Part shown: one piece after another, positions 17,776 to 27,964 of the stretch
Numbering within the stretch: position 1 is the first letter of the stretch
How the letters are laid out: the number at the start of each line of letters is the position of its first letter
From: Promethearchaeota archaeon
GTDB lineage: Archaea; Asgardarchaeota; Lokiarchaeia; Sigyniarchaeales; SOKP01
Direction: 5' to 3'
Length of the DNA stretch: 64,000 nucleotides
NCBI GenBank assembly: GCA_019058365.1
Contig: JAHPZE010000002.1
Span: forward strand, 62,001 to 126,000
The notes under the pieces: generated by a model
The model's input: only the letters and a program-made list of their open reading frames with translations
What the model was told of the DNA's origin: nothing
Database searches by the model: none
Made by a program: the position numbers and the translations under genes

Positions 17776-18806
17776 CTTTCATTATCAAGGATATTATGTA
17801 TTTTTAAAAGAGAATCTGATGAATTTAGGTTCCATTTTTCAAAAGGGTTAATATTTGGATTAATTTCTATTACGGTTTCCTCAAAATTTTTGTTTTTATC
17901 CAAAACAAGTCGTATTTTTTGCTTATAAAAAGTTTCATCATTTGAATTCTTAAATTTACTATCAGTATTGATTAAAATTAAACCGTAACTCTTTTTTTCA
18001 TCTTTGTTAATTAAAAATTCTTCCAAATATAAAACTTTTTTATTCTGATAACTTAAATCAATTAACCGTATACTTGGAATAATGTTAGTTCTATTAAACA
18101 TTTTTAATGTCTCAACAATTCGATCTTCATAATAATCTGGTAATATTGCCATAATATAATAAGATGGAATAGAAGAGAGATATTTATTCTTTAATGGATC
18201 ATCATAATCAAAAGTATAAAGATTAGATACATTTGAATCTTTAGATTCTATTCTTTCTGTTATCCCTATACAATAGTAATTCTGTTTTTTCTTCCAATAC
18301 ATCTTTCTAGCTGAACCGAGAGAATGTTCAATAAGGTTTATACCTCTAGTTAGTTCATTATCAATAAAACTAGTAAAGTCAAATTTATCTTTATTAATAT
18401 ATTCATTTACAATTTTTCCTTGTATAATATTTGGATGAATGTATCTAATTAATTTTTGGTATATTAATTCAACATCTTCCGTATAGGGCGAACCGATGAT
18501 TGTGAACAGGTTTGTTTTAATCTCATCAGAAAATATTGATGAATTAAGACATGTAAAAGATTGAATAATTTCACTTTCTTTAATTTTTTTAAGTGATATT
18601 AACGTTGACTCAACTCTATTTAATGTCCATTCCCTTTCAGGAATCATTCCTTCAGAAAGGAGTAATGGTCCTAGAAACCTTAATGAGAGTACCCTAATTG
18701 CTGATTTACTCTCGTCAGATGATAACTCATTATATTTTATTTTATCAAAAACTCGTTTTTCTTCATCAGAGTAGAATAAACCCAAAATTAAATTTTTCTC
18801 TTGCAT
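17772..18806 (-). CDS. Unknown protein, first gene of a two-gene operon
   Basis: A 344-residue protein starting at ATG 18806. The first half is helical (LSLRFLGPLLLSEGMIPERE). The second half has mixed strands, for example KKQNYYCIGITERIE, PSYYIMAILPDYYED and KSYGLILINTD, ending in a Ser/Asn-rich tail. There are no transmembrane segments and no recognised catalytic motif. Its stop overlaps the TTG start of the following gene by four bases. I could not place it in a family. The long leader region to the divergent oxidoreductase gene (about 290 bp) holds no clear element. Confidence 0.6.
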   Translation of the reverse strand: MQEKNLILGLFYSDEEKRVFDKIKYNELSSDESKSAIRVLSLRFLGPLLLSEGMIPEREWTLNRVESTLISLKKIKESEIIQSFTCLNSSIFSDEIKTNLFTIIGSPYTEDVELIYQKLIRYIHPNIIQGKIVNEYINKDKFDFTSFIDNELTRGINLIEHSLGSARKMYWKKKQNYYCIGITERIESKDSNVSNLYTFDYDDPLKNKYLSSIPSYYIMAILPDYYEDRIVETLKMFNRTNIIPSIRLIDLSYQNKKVLYLEEFLINKDEKKSYGLILINTDSKFKNSNDETFYKQKIRLVLDKNKNFEETVIEINPNINPFEKWNLNSSDSLLKIHNILDNES

Positions 18807-19092
18807 CTAATTTTATGTAATCCTGATATATTTTTTTCTAAATTTAATAAGGAAATTTATATTAAAAAATGCATTATTTAAAATTTCTAATTAAGAATAA
18901 TGGTTTTTTTACAAACAGATTTTCTTAAATTTAGGATCATTGAACAATGTTGAAAATCATTTTAGAGTTTTTTAATAACAGTACCCATAAATCCTTAATT
19001 CATTAGAAATAATTTCCAATTAGCTATAATTAACTATTTTTATCAAGAGGGATTATATAAATTTAATTAATTATTCTACTTTTGAATATTTC

Positions 19093-20193
19093 ATGTTGAA
19101 AGTTGGGTTAATTGGGACTGGTGTTATCTTTGACCTAAATGTTTTAGGATATTTAAACCGAGAAGATGTAAAAATTACTTGTTTATGCAATAGGACTATT
19201 GAAAAAGCCAAACAAAAAAAAGAAAAATTCAATTTAGATCCTAATATTTCTATCTATTCGGATTATAAGGAAATGATAGATAAGGAGGATTTAGATATTG
19301 TAGAAATACTTTTACCACATCATCTCCACGCTGATGCTACTATTCAAGCTGCTCAAAAAGGAATAAAAGGAATTTCTGTTCAAAAACCAATTGCTTTAAC
19401 TTTAGAAGAAGCTGATAAGATGATTAATACTTGTAAAAAATCAGGATCAATTCTCTCGATTTATGAGAATTTCGTTTTTGCCCCTCATATAATGAAAGCA
19501 AAAGAATTATTAGATAATGATTACATTGGTGATCCCTCATCAATTCGGATTAAGACCGCAATAGGCGCTAAAGGTGGTTGGAAAATCCCAGAAGGTGCAG
19601 AAATATGGAGAAAAGATCCAAAAAAAATTGGGGGAGGGCAAAATGGTTCTCCAATTCTCTTCGATAATGGATGGCATGCTTTTTCTTTAGCGACGTGGTT
19701 TTTTGAAGAAGATATTGAAAAGGTTTTTGCATGGGCAGGTAATTATCGAGGTCTCGATGCTCCCGCATATGTAATGTTCAAATATAAGCAAAGTAAAGAA
19801 TATGTGGTTCCTCAATATGGTAATATGGAATTTACATTATTACCGGAAATGAATTTCTCAGATTCAAAATATTATCCTGTTGATGAATTCATTGAAATCA
19901 TCGGTAGCCGTGGAATAATGAAGATAAACCAAGGTACATCAATAGGTAATAAAATGTCGGATTCTGAAATATTTCCCCCCATCGTAATTATAAGAGATGG
20001 CAAGATAGAAACATTTAAGGATTTTGAAAAAGATTGGAAACATAGCTTTATTAATGCTACGAATTATTTCATTGAAGTAGTAAAAAATAATAAAGAACCA
20101 AAACTTTCTGGTGAACAAGCAAGATCTATATTGAAATTTAATCTAGCTGCTATTAAATCCGTTGAGCAAGGAAAAGAAATATATCTAGATTAA
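19093..20193 (+). CDS. Gfo/Idh/MocA-family NAD(P)-dependent oxidoreductase
   Basis: 366 residues. An N-terminal Rossmann fold (GLIGTGVIFDLNVLGYL) is followed by the EILLPHHLHADATIQAA segment and the family's EKP-type motif, here VQKP, at about residue 96. The C-terminal alpha/beta domain has DNGWHAFSLATWFF, in the position of the substrate-binding H of the family. These enzymes oxidise or reduce sugars and cyclitols, for example inositol and glucose-fructose derivatives. It faces a paralogue end to end, with only 4 bp between the two stops. Substrate not determinable. Confidence 0.85.
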   Translation: MLKVGLIGTGVIFDLNVLGYLNREDVKITCLCNRTIEKAKQKKEKFNLDPNISIYSDYKEMIDKEDLDIVEILLPHHLHADATIQAAQKGIKGISVQKPIALTLEEADKMINTCKKSGSILSIYENFVFAPHIMKAKELLDNDYIGDPSSIRIKTAIGAKGGWKIPEGAEIWRKDPKKIGGGQNGSPILFDNGWHAFSLATWFFEEDIEKVFAWAGNYRGLDAPAYVMFKYKQSKEYVVPQYGNMEFTLLPEMNFSDSKYYPVDEFIEIIGSRGIMKINQGTSIGNKMSDSEIFPPIVIIRDGKIETFKDFEKDWKHSFINATNYFIEVVKNNKEPKLSGEQARSILKFNLAAIKSVEQGKEIYLD

Positions 20194-20197
20194 AAAA

Positions 20198-21463
20198 TTA
20201 TTCTAATAATAGATCTTTATCATATTTCAATTCTTTATGAATTAAACCTGCTTGTATCCCCTTTTTAAAATCTTTTCTTATTCTTGAAAAATATTTATGT
20301 AATACAGCGCCATTGATCTCTTTAGGTTCCTCAACTAAGCATGAACGGTTTAATTCATTTTCAGAAGTCATTTCTTCCCAAAAAACATCTCTTTTTTGTT
20401 GATCTGAGATGTGTGCCATTTTAGCAAAAATAGATAGGTTTTTCCCTTGCTCTCCGTTATATAAAGGTTCTCCTCCACTTTTTATAACTTCAATAAAATG
20501 TTCAGTTGAATTTATAAAAGAATATCTCCAATCTCTTGGGAGATCATTTCCATATGTGTTTACTTCTCCATTAGTATATACAATAATAGGAGGAAACTGT
20601 GGACTTTTTGAAATAAAATTACCTCCACAAGTACATTGATTTATCCACATTAGACCTTTTGTACCAGATATTTCAATATATTCATCACATACATAATAGT
20701 TTGTAGGGTAATATAGATTAGGAGCTATAGTAATCTCAAAAATGCCAAATCTAGGAGCTTTATCTACATATCTGCTTGGATATTGCCAAAGAATATAACT
20801 TGGTCCATCCCAGACTGCAGAAAAATAATCAATCCAACTATAAACTTTTTCAACTCGATCTTGACCCATTAACCAGAGCGCCATTGAAAATTTATGAATT
20901 CCATCATCATAAACCCATGGCCCTCCCCCACAAATATCAAATTTTCGACGCCATCCAATTGATTTTAGATCTCTTGGCATACTAGGACCTCCTGCATTAA
21001 TCGAATTAATTCTAAAATTCGTCAAATCTCCAATAATTCCATTATTTAGTAATTCTTTTGCTCGTAAATATACAGGATAGAATCGAAAATTTTCATATAC
21101 TTTTAATTTCACTTTCTCATCTTCACAAACTCTTATCATTTTTTCACAATCTGTTAATGTATGAGCCATTGGCTTTTGAACTGAAATACCTCTGACTCCC
21201 GCTTTAGCACAATATTCTGTCATAGGTCCATGAAGATGATGTGGAGTTAAAATTTCAACAATATCTAAATCTTCCCGATTAACCATTTCTCTATAATTCG
21301 GGTATATCTTTATAGTTCTTAATCCCCATTGTTCTAATTTATCCCTAGCTTTCTTAATATCCGTATCAGAAACAGCAACAATTTCTGTATCTTGTGAATG
21401 GAGATAACCCATAACATTTAAATTGGCGATATCACCACAACCTATTATTCCAACTCTTAACAT
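20198..21463 (-). CDS. Gfo/Idh/MocA-family oxidoreductase, paralogue of the preceding gene
   Basis: 421 residues, related over its length to the convergent neighbour: same VGIIGCGDIANLNVMGYL Rossmann start, VEILTPHHLHGPM, VQKPMAHT, DDGIHKFSMALWLM and EYIEISGTKGLM elements. It carries an extra C-terminal helical tail of about 55 residues, rich in charged residues. Both copies have Gln in place of the Glu of the common EKP motif. It likely acts on a related sugar or cyclitol. The sulfatase-fold gene lies 63 bp upstream on the same strand, so the two may be co-expressed. Confidence 0.85.
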   Translation of the reverse strand: MLRVGIIGCGDIANLNVMGYLHSQDTEIVAVSDTDIKKARDKLEQWGLRTIKIYPNYREMVNREDLDIVEILTPHHLHGPMTEYCAKAGVRGISVQKPMAHTLTDCEKMIRVCEDEKVKLKVYENFRFYPVYLRAKELLNNGIIGDLTNFRINSINAGGPSMPRDLKSIGWRRKFDICGGGPWVYDDGIHKFSMALWLMGQDRVEKVYSWIDYFSAVWDGPSYILWQYPSRYVDKAPRFGIFEITIAPNLYYPTNYYVCDEYIEISGTKGLMWINQCTCGGNFISKSPQFPPIIVYTNGEVNTYGNDLPRDWRYSFINSTEHFIEVIKSGGEPLYNGEQGKNLSIFAKMAHISDQQKRDVFWEEMTSENELNRSCLVEEPKEINGAVLHKYFSRIRKDFKKGIQAGLIHKELKYDKDLLLE

Positions 21464-21526
21464 AATCTCAAAAGTTCAAATTATAATTTAATTTTTATTA
21501 ATTTAGTCTATAAAAAGAATGTAATT

Positions 21527-22954
21527 TCATTTTTCCTTCATTTCATACCAATCTTTCATTTCAAATAATTGTGTGTCATCTTCTATGAGAAGTTCTCCCT
21601 TCGCATCTTTTTTAATTACATTAAATATTCTATCGCAAATATCTGGATTTTCTTCAGCAATATTTACATTCCACTCCGGATCCTTTGATAAATCAAAGAG
21701 TCGTTGATATAATCTATTATTCGAAGTAATAAAAGCAAAATTATCGTCTTTATATAGCGTACACGCATGAAAACCGCAAGTAATATAATTACGGTCTTCA
21801 ATAATTTGATCATCTTCCTCAATAAATATAGAAAGATCTATCCCATCAAATATATCGGGTTTATCTTTATTTAAAAAACCGAAGATTGTGGGTAATATAT
21901 CAAAATCATAAACATATAACTTTCTTATTCTTTTAGGTTTATTAATCTCGTGAGGGGGTTTAATCATAAAAGGAATATCAACTAATTCAGGATACATATA
22001 ATAAGGGATCTTTCCTGTTGCATTATGTTCTCCGATGGAATGCCCATGATCACTGATAAAAATTATTAAAGAATCTTCATATAACTCCATACTTTTTAAT
22101 TCATTTATAAAATATCCAAACCACGCATCACATAATGATACTTCTCCTGCATAACAAGCTCTCATATATTTTAACTCTCCCTCGGTAAGATAATCGATAT
22201 CATGACGATAAGCAGGCGTAATTACTTTCCTACCAGAATAATTCTTATCTACATAAAGATCAAGGTATTTTTGAGGAGGATCCCAAGGTTCATGTGGATC
22301 AAATTCATCAATTAAGCAAAAAGTTTTACTAATTGCCTGAGTGTCCTTAGTAAATTCAATAGCCTTCTTAAAAGTTTTAGCTGGAAAATAATTTTCTTCT
22401 GTTTTTCTATCTTGAATATTTGGAAAATATCTATTTAATATAAGCTTTTGATACCCTCTACCAGCAAGGTCTCCACTAACAGTATGTTCTTTCATCATCT
22501 GATTAAGTTCAGATTTACCTTTCCTTAAAATTGCCCTAAATTTATCATTTTCATGACCTCTAATCCAATTCCATTGATCATACCCTAGATGAAAATTCAT
22601 ATTAGGTTTAAATTGATGATAAGCGCTTGTTATAAATGCCGTTTTATATCCGAAACTATTTAAGTACTCAGAAAGATGTTTCTGTTGAGGAGGGATTGGA
22701 TGCCATCCTGGAGCCTTAACTATATCATCAGTTCGAAGCTTTGGTTTCTGATGGTTAAATGGAAAAGTACGAATTCCAGTATGAATAGCTCTACGTACAG
22801 GGATAGTTGGTAATGATTCAGGATAAGCTTTATCATATACAATACAATCTTTAGCAAATTCATCAAAATTTGGGGTTTTTATCCATTCATTTCCATAAGT
22901 CCTTCCAGTATGATCTTTCCTTAATGTATCAAATATTATTAAAAAAATTTTCAT
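21527..22954 (-). CDS. Sulfatase-fold hydrolase with Thr at the formylglycine position
   Basis: 475 residues of the alkaline phosphatase/sulfatase superfamily. The N-terminus has the metal-binding LIIFDTLRKDHTG, and FISDHGHSIGEH supplies the downstream Asp/His metal ligands. The active-site motif, normally C/S-x-P-x-R, reads TIPVRRAIHTG with Thr50 at the residue converted to formylglycine in true sulfatases. Maturase enzymes convert Cys or Ser, so this protein probably uses Thr directly, as phosphatase or phosphodiesterase relatives do, or is not a sulfatase. It sits divergently beside a sulfatase-maturase gene. The fold is secure; the reaction is uncertain. Confidence 0.82.
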   Translation of the reverse strand: MKIFLIIFDTLRKDHTGRTYGNEWIKTPNFDEFAKDCIVYDKAYPESLPTIPVRRAIHTGIRTFPFNHQKPKLRTDDIVKAPGWHPIPPQQKHLSEYLNSFGYKTAFITSAYHQFKPNMNFHLGYDQWNWIRGHENDKFRAILRKGKSELNQMMKEHTVSGDLAGRGYQKLILNRYFPNIQDRKTEENYFPAKTFKKAIEFTKDTQAISKTFCLIDEFDPHEPWDPPQKYLDLYVDKNYSGRKVITPAYRHDIDYLTEGELKYMRACYAGEVSLCDAWFGYFINELKSMELYEDSLIIFISDHGHSIGEHNATGKIPYYMYPELVDIPFMIKPPHEINKPKRIRKLYVYDFDILPTIFGFLNKDKPDIFDGIDLSIFIEEDDQIIEDRNYITCGFHACTLYKDDNFAFITSNNRLYQRLFDLSKDPEWNVNIAEENPDICDRIFNVIKKDAKGELLIEDDTQLFEMKDWYEMKEK

Positions 22955-23119
22955 AATAATGCGACTTCTGGTTAATAAATCTATTAATGTTTAATCATGT
23001 AAAATAATTATAAGAATTATCCTTAATTTGCATTGAGTATTAAAATTAAAAATTAATTACAGATAAAAGCTATTTTGATAAGTTTTAGACAAAAAAATAA
23101 AAAAATTGAAAAATAGGAA

Positions 23120-24331
23120 ATGAAACCATTTTCATTATTGATAAAGCCAGCCTCAGCCGATTGTAATCTAAGATGTGAATACTGTTTCTATATAGATCAC
23201 CTTGAAAAGATTAAAGACAACCCTCGAATGTCAGATGATGTATTAAAAAAAATGATAGCAGGCTATATGGAGACAAATCAAAATAATAATTATGCTTTTG
23301 GGTGGCAGGGAGGGGAATCGATGATAATGGGCCTAAAATTCTTTCAAAAAGCAGTAGAACTTCAAAAGCTTTATGCTCCTCCTGGAGCTGTTATAAGTAA
23401 TGGGTTACAGACAAATGGTACACTTATTAATGATGATTTTGCACATTTTTTTGGAGAATATAAATTTTTAATTGGAGTAAGTCTTGATGGTCCTGCCTAT
23501 ATACATGATTACTATAGAAAAACTATAGGTAAAAAATCCTCTCATCATTTGGTTATGCACGGTATTGAATATTTGAGACAGAACAAGGTAGAATTCAACA
23601 TTTTAATTCTTGTAAACAATGAAAATGTAAAAAAAGCGAAAGAAATTTATCATTATCTACGAGAACAAGGTTTTTTTTATCACCAATATATCCCTTGTGT
23701 TGAATTCGATGAAAATGATAATCCCAAGACATTTTCAATAACAGGAGTAGAATGGGGAGACTTTCTCTGCGATCTATTTGACCAATGGATTAAAGAAGAT
23801 ATATATGAAATTTCTATTCGACTTTTTGATTCAATCTTGGAATATTTGGTATTTGGACGCTATAATGTATGCTATATGAATAATAATTGTTGCCAATATT
23901 TTGTAATTGAATATGATGGAAGTGTTTATCCTTGTGATTTTTTCGTTCGTGAGGATCTATTATTAGGAAATATTCTTCATGATAAGTGGGAAGATCTTCT
24001 AAAATCTCCAATCTATCGTAAATTCGGACAGGAAAAAGCCAATTGGCATAAAAGTTGTAATTCATGTCCTTTCATTAATTTATGCCATGGAGATTGTCAA
24101 AAATTCCGTATAGGAAGCCCTCAAAGCTCAAATATATTGAGCGTTTTATGTAAGGGATGGAAAAAATTTTATACATATACTTTACCACATTTTAAGATCA
24201 TTGCTGATAGAATAAAAAATGGACATGCAATTAATTCAATGATTCAAATTAAATCTGAGAAAGTTGGACGAAATTCCCCGTGTCCTTGTGGAAGTGGGAA
24301 AAAATATAAAAATTGCTGTATGAGACAGTAG
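23120..24331 (+). CDS. Anaerobic sulfatase-maturating-type radical SAM enzyme with SEC-C tail
   Basis: 403 residues. The radical SAM cluster motif is C15, C19, C22 (CNLRCEYC). [21 protein letters not shown] and GVSLDGP are typical of anSME. A SPASM region follows with many cysteines ([33 protein letters not shown]) binding two auxiliary [4Fe-4S] clusters. The last 25 residues are a SEC-C zinc motif ([18 protein letters not shown]). anSMEs convert an active-site Cys or Ser of a sulfatase to formylglycine. The adjacent sulfatase-fold protein has Thr there, while the Cys-type sulfatase at 49958-51490 is the better candidate substrate. Start ATG 23120 after a TAGGAA sequence. Confidence 0.88.
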   Translation: MKPFSLLIKPASADCNLRCEYCFYIDHLEKIKDNPRMSDDVLKKMIAGYMETNQNNNYAFGWQGGESMIMGLKFFQKAVELQKLYAPPGAVISNGLQTNGTLINDDFAHFFGEYKFLIGVSLDGPAYIHDYYRKTIGKKSSHHLVMHGIEYLRQNKVEFNILILVNNENVKKAKEIYHYLREQGFFYHQYIPCVEFDENDNPKTFSITGVEWGDFLCDLFDQWIKEDIYEISIRLFDSILEYLVFGRYNVCYMNNNCCQYFVIEYDGSVYPCDFFVREDLLLGNILHDKWEDLLKSPIYRKFGQEKANWHKSCNSCPFINLCHGDCQKFRIGSPQSSNILSVLCKGWKKFYTYTLPHFKIIADRIKNGHAINSMIQIKSEKVGRNSPCPCGSGKKYKNCCMRQ

Positions 24332-24332
24332 C

Positions 24333-27002
24333 TTAAGACTTTTTTAATTTCCATCTTAATGGTTCATTTAGTTTACTTCTACCATAAAAAACTATCTGAT
24401 CTTTTTCAATGTTAATATCCTTTTCTGAGTCATTAACTTCCAGACTTACAAGTTGCTTTAATTCATCACTATTTAGATTCAATGCAACTTTCCAATTCCC
24501 CTCAATAAGAGGAGCATACCAACCAGAATATCCTTCTTCTGTCTTTTTAAAACCTAATATTGGAGAAGAGACACTATATTTTTCTTTTGGTAAACTTGGT
24601 GAAAATTTAATGCCTTTTTTAGTGAATTTCGCTCCTATCAAATGTGTTATATTATATAATGGCCAAGCATGTGGATGTAAATTCATAACAGGAAAATCTG
24701 TCCAGTTTATTCCGAATGGGTCTTCTAACATAATTTTATTATCTTTTGGATCTCCTGTAACAAGATATTCAAAAAAGTGAGTTTGCCCATGATATATTGA
24801 GAGATCAGAATTATATGTATCTGGTCCACTCCAAATTCCATACCATATATCAGGAAAAGCCTTTGCGTGAAATGCAAGTGTATTTTTTTTCCATTCATCC
24901 CAAGCCATTTCACTTTTTACGCAGGATAAGGCCCATATTAATGTTCCGTTAATTGATGGCCAAATTCCACCATTGACTCGCATACCAACTTCTCTTTTCA
25001 TTAAATCAATGTCTTTGCTTAGTAACCTTGCTCCGATCTTTGATGAATATCGTAACAACTTATCAATATTATTTTTTAAAACCGGAATCCAGTCATTATC
25101 GACAGCATCTCCTATAATGGCCCAAGGTTGAGGTTCTAACCATAGGATTTCATCTCCAATCCAGCCTAGATCGTCGTTAAACCACGCTCGCTTAAACCAT
25201 TGTCCATTCCACTGTGCTTTAACAGCTTTTTTCAAAGATTCGGCATACTTAATAACCTTATCAACCATATCATAGTTTTTAATAATGCTTAATAAATCCG
25301 CAAATTTATTGAGAACATAAATTGCCATAGTAGTATTAAGAATACTTTCTCCATGAGTTCTCACCTCCTCATGTTTTTCTTCTGGAACATAACCCATTAC
25401 AGCGCCATCATTCCAATCACCTGTTGAGAGTCTTTGAAGTCCATGCTTTCCAGTTCCAGTAATTTCTGTAAAATGGTTAAAACATAAAATTAAGATTTTT
25501 AAAACTGCTGATGTATTAGCTTCTTTACCATAAAGAGGATAAGTCGAAATTACTTCCTCTAAAAATTCCTTATCTCTTGTAGCTAGTATATATTCACTAG
25601 TAACCCATAATAACCATAATTCAAGATCACTGGGAAAAAATGGTAATGGTATAATCATTCCATTACCAGTGACCCCATACGGAATTTCTCCATCTTCTTT
25701 AACAGTTTTTAAAATGTATCTAATAATTTCTTTAACAATTTTGGGTTCACAAAAAATAAAAGGCAATATATGCTGTAGTGGATCTCGTGCTGCTATTTGA
25801 GTTCCCATTATATATTGATAGACATGTCCTTGAGAAAGAATATGCTCATTGAAATAATCATCATACGTCATCGCACTACGCAAATAATAATTATGCCATA
25901 TAGTTTCACGTTCTACCCAAGCTTCTTTGGGAATAGACAATTTTATTATATTTCTTTTCCAACTTTCAGCAGAATAATCCCATTGATTATAGATTTCATT
26001 TTTATAATCTTTTAAAACTTGATCGAGATAAATACCTTTAGGTAAATAACCATATGCAAAATATAATGTTCGACTTTCTTTTGGTTTTAAATAAACTTGT
26101 TGTTCTACTATCATTGCACTTTTATCGTCTACCGTATCTAAATTAGAAGGAAGAGTACCTTTAACTCCATCAGGAAACTCAACGCCCCCTTTTCCAAAAA
26201 AGTCAAATCCATTAGTACTAAAATCTCTAATAGGGCCATTTAATGAAACTAAGAATGTTTTAGGGGATTCTTTGCTTTCAAATACAGGTTTGGGTGCTTC
26301 TTTTTTGTTCACACTCTTACGACCTTGAAAATGTTTAGCTTCGAATAGACCAGAATTATCTATTAAAGAAAATTCATGTGAAAATTTTGAACTAAATTCT
26401 CTTCGCTTTTTATTCATTAATGAAAGATCTTTTTTCCCAAAAGCTGTATAATATGCAAGTACCGAAAATTGAAACATTTTACATCCCCAATATTCTATCC
26501 ATCGTAAATTTTTCGATTGTTCAGTATTATTTGAAATTGTAACTTGAGATATAAGTAAAGGATCATCTCCATAAGGTGCAAAAATAACTTGATCCACTGA
26601 TAGATTATATCCTTTAACTATTTTACGGAAATATCCAATCCCAAAAATTCGATCAAATGAATCTCCGTTTCCTGAAAAAAATGTATTTAACAAATTTTCT
26701 CCATCAACTAAATATCCAAACCCTCCTGCGAATTGATTTTGCTCGGGATCATAATCATTAAGGAATTTTGGACATCCTTCATCTTGACGAACTTGAACAT
26801 AACCAAAATTTGAAGCAACTCCGACTAAGCGATCGTTTCCAACTTGGTGTAGATGTTCTATATTAGAGCGCAACTTTTCATTTAAAGGAATTATTGCTTT
26901 AGGATCATTTATTTGGTCGCAAGTATAACGATAAGCAGGTAATCCGAATTCATCTTCAATCCATTCACCAAAATAACCAGAACCAAATGATTTTTTTGAC
27001 AT
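24333..27002 (-). CDS. GH94-type glycoside phosphorylase (cellobiose phosphorylase-like)
   Basis: 889 residues, slightly longer than cellobiose phosphorylases. An N-terminal beta-sandwich has SGNGDSFDRIFGIGYF. A helical linker precedes an (alpha/alpha)6 catalytic domain with AARDPLQHILPF, the TGDWNDGAV motif that carries the general-acid Asp in GH94, and DIWYGIWSGPDTYNSD. GH94 enzymes split beta-glucosidic bonds with phosphate to give a sugar 1-phosphate in the cytosol. There is no signal peptide, which agrees with an intracellular phosphorylase. Its stop is 1 bp from the convergent maturase stop. The substrate cannot be deduced; it fits the local carbohydrate module. Confidence 0.82.
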   Translation of the reverse strand: MSKKSFGSGYFGEWIEDEFGLPAYRYTCDQINDPKAIIPLNEKLRSNIEHLHQVGNDRLVGVASNFGYVQVRQDEGCPKFLNDYDPEQNQFAGGFGYLVDGENLLNTFFSGNGDSFDRIFGIGYFRKIVKGYNLSVDQVIFAPYGDDPLLISQVTISNNTEQSKNLRWIEYWGCKMFQFSVLAYYTAFGKKDLSLMNKKRREFSSKFSHEFSLIDNSGLFEAKHFQGRKSVNKKEAPKPVFESKESPKTFLVSLNGPIRDFSTNGFDFFGKGGVEFPDGVKGTLPSNLDTVDDKSAMIVEQQVYLKPKESRTLYFAYGYLPKGIYLDQVLKDYKNEIYNQWDYSAESWKRNIIKLSIPKEAWVERETIWHNYYLRSAMTYDDYFNEHILSQGHVYQYIMGTQIAARDPLQHILPFIFCEPKIVKEIIRYILKTVKEDGEIPYGVTGNGMIIPLPFFPSDLELWLLWVTSEYILATRDKEFLEEVISTYPLYGKEANTSAVLKILILCFNHFTEITGTGKHGLQRLSTGDWNDGAVMGYVPEEKHEEVRTHGESILNTTMAIYVLNKFADLLSIIKNYDMVDKVIKYAESLKKAVKAQWNGQWFKRAWFNDDLGWIGDEILWLEPQPWAIIGDAVDNDWIPVLKNNIDKLLRYSSKIGARLLSKDIDLMKREVGMRVNGGIWPSINGTLIWALSCVKSEMAWDEWKKNTLAFHAKAFPDIWYGIWSGPDTYNSDLSIYHGQTHFFEYLVTGDPKDNKIMLEDPFGINWTDFPVMNLHPHAWPLYNITHLIGAKFTKKGIKFSPSLPKEKYSVSSPILGFKKTEEGYSGWYAPLIEGNWKVALNLNSDELKQLVSLEVNDSEKDINIEKDQIVFYGRSKLNEPLRWKLKKS

Positions 27003-27156
27003 TTTTCAAAAGATATCCTTAAATTGTGTTATATTATTAATTCCCGCTAATATAAGAACTTTCATATTCTTATTTGTAATAAAATCTTACGTGGTAAAAA
27101 AGTCTTTAAAGTAAGAATACTTTTTTGGTTTATTAATTAAACAAAATGATACTAAA

Positions 27157-27906
27157 ATGAGTAACATTTTCACTGACGTCGGAATTGTCGCAATTACATT
27201 TTTTTACGTTATTTTAACGATTTTTATACCTCTAATATTGTACAAAAAGGAAAAAATCACTAAATTCTCAGCAAGAAAGTCAATCCATATGTTTGCTGGT
27301 TTAGCAATACTAAGCGCACCATTTTATTTTTGGCCATTTTGGCCAACCATTATAGGTGTTACGTTGACTATATTCGTTTATTTTAGCTCAAAAGAATCAA
27401 AAGTAAAGCAACTAAAAGATTTATATGATGCAATCTCTGAAGAACAAGAAAATGGTTTGAAGAGAGCTTTTCTTCAGGGTCCCTTTTTTTATTGTATTTC
27501 TATTACATTATTAGTGTTAATTTTTGCAATTTTTGCTCCAGATCAATTTTATTTTCCAATAGCGGGAGTATTGATAATGATAGTTGCTGATACTTTGGCT
27601 TCAGTAATAGGAAAACGTTGGGGAAAGATAAGTTTGTGTCTTAAATACACAAATTCAAAAAGAACCTTAGAAGGAAGTTTAACTTTCTTTGGAACGGCGT
27701 ATCTGCTATGCTTTCTCTCGTTTTACCTGTTTGGTTTGTTAATCCCTACTTTTCAAGATCCTTTGAATTTACCTACTATATTAATATATTCATTAATCAC
27801 CAGTGCAATCGCTGCAATAATCGAACTAATTTCTCCGAGCACATATGACGATTTAACTGTTCCCATAGGTAGTACTTTAATTATGTACCTTTTAACTTTG
27901 CTCTAA
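27157..27906 (+). CDS. SEC59/DGK1/VTE5-family CTP-dependent polyprenol (phytol/dolichol) kinase-like membrane protein
   Basis: 249 residues with about seven membrane spans. Family signatures are the ARKSIHMFAGL helix near residue 40, the MIVADTLASVIGKRWGK motif (Asp and the GKRWGK basic cluster around residues 145-160) followed by SKRTLEGS, and ELISPSTYDDLTVPIGS close to the end. Members phosphorylate phytol, dolichol or diacylglycerol with CTP. At the head of an archaeal lipid gene run, it may phosphorylate geranylgeraniol or another polyprenol for salvage or glycan carrier synthesis. Divergent from the GH94 gene. Confidence 0.82.
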   Translation: MSNIFTDVGIVAITFFYVILTIFIPLILYKKEKITKFSARKSIHMFAGLAILSAPFYFWPFWPTIIGVTLTIFVYFSSKESKVKQLKDLYDAISEEQENGLKRAFLQGPFFYCISITLLVLIFAIFAPDQFYFPIAGVLIMIVADTLASVIGKRWGKISLCLKYTNSKRTLEGSLTFFGTAYLLCFLSFYLFGLLIPTFQDPLNLPTILIYSLITSAIAAIIELISPSTYDDLTVPIGSTLIMYLLTLL

Positions 27907-27964
27907 CATTAACTTATCTTTTATTTTAATTCAAATAGTTTTTAAAATTATAAGATCACGTATC

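Noticed and set aside
24409..24780. 123-codon plus-strand frame inside the GH94 gene
   Set aside because: Antisense to conserved residues of the phosphorylase; no independent evidence of coding.
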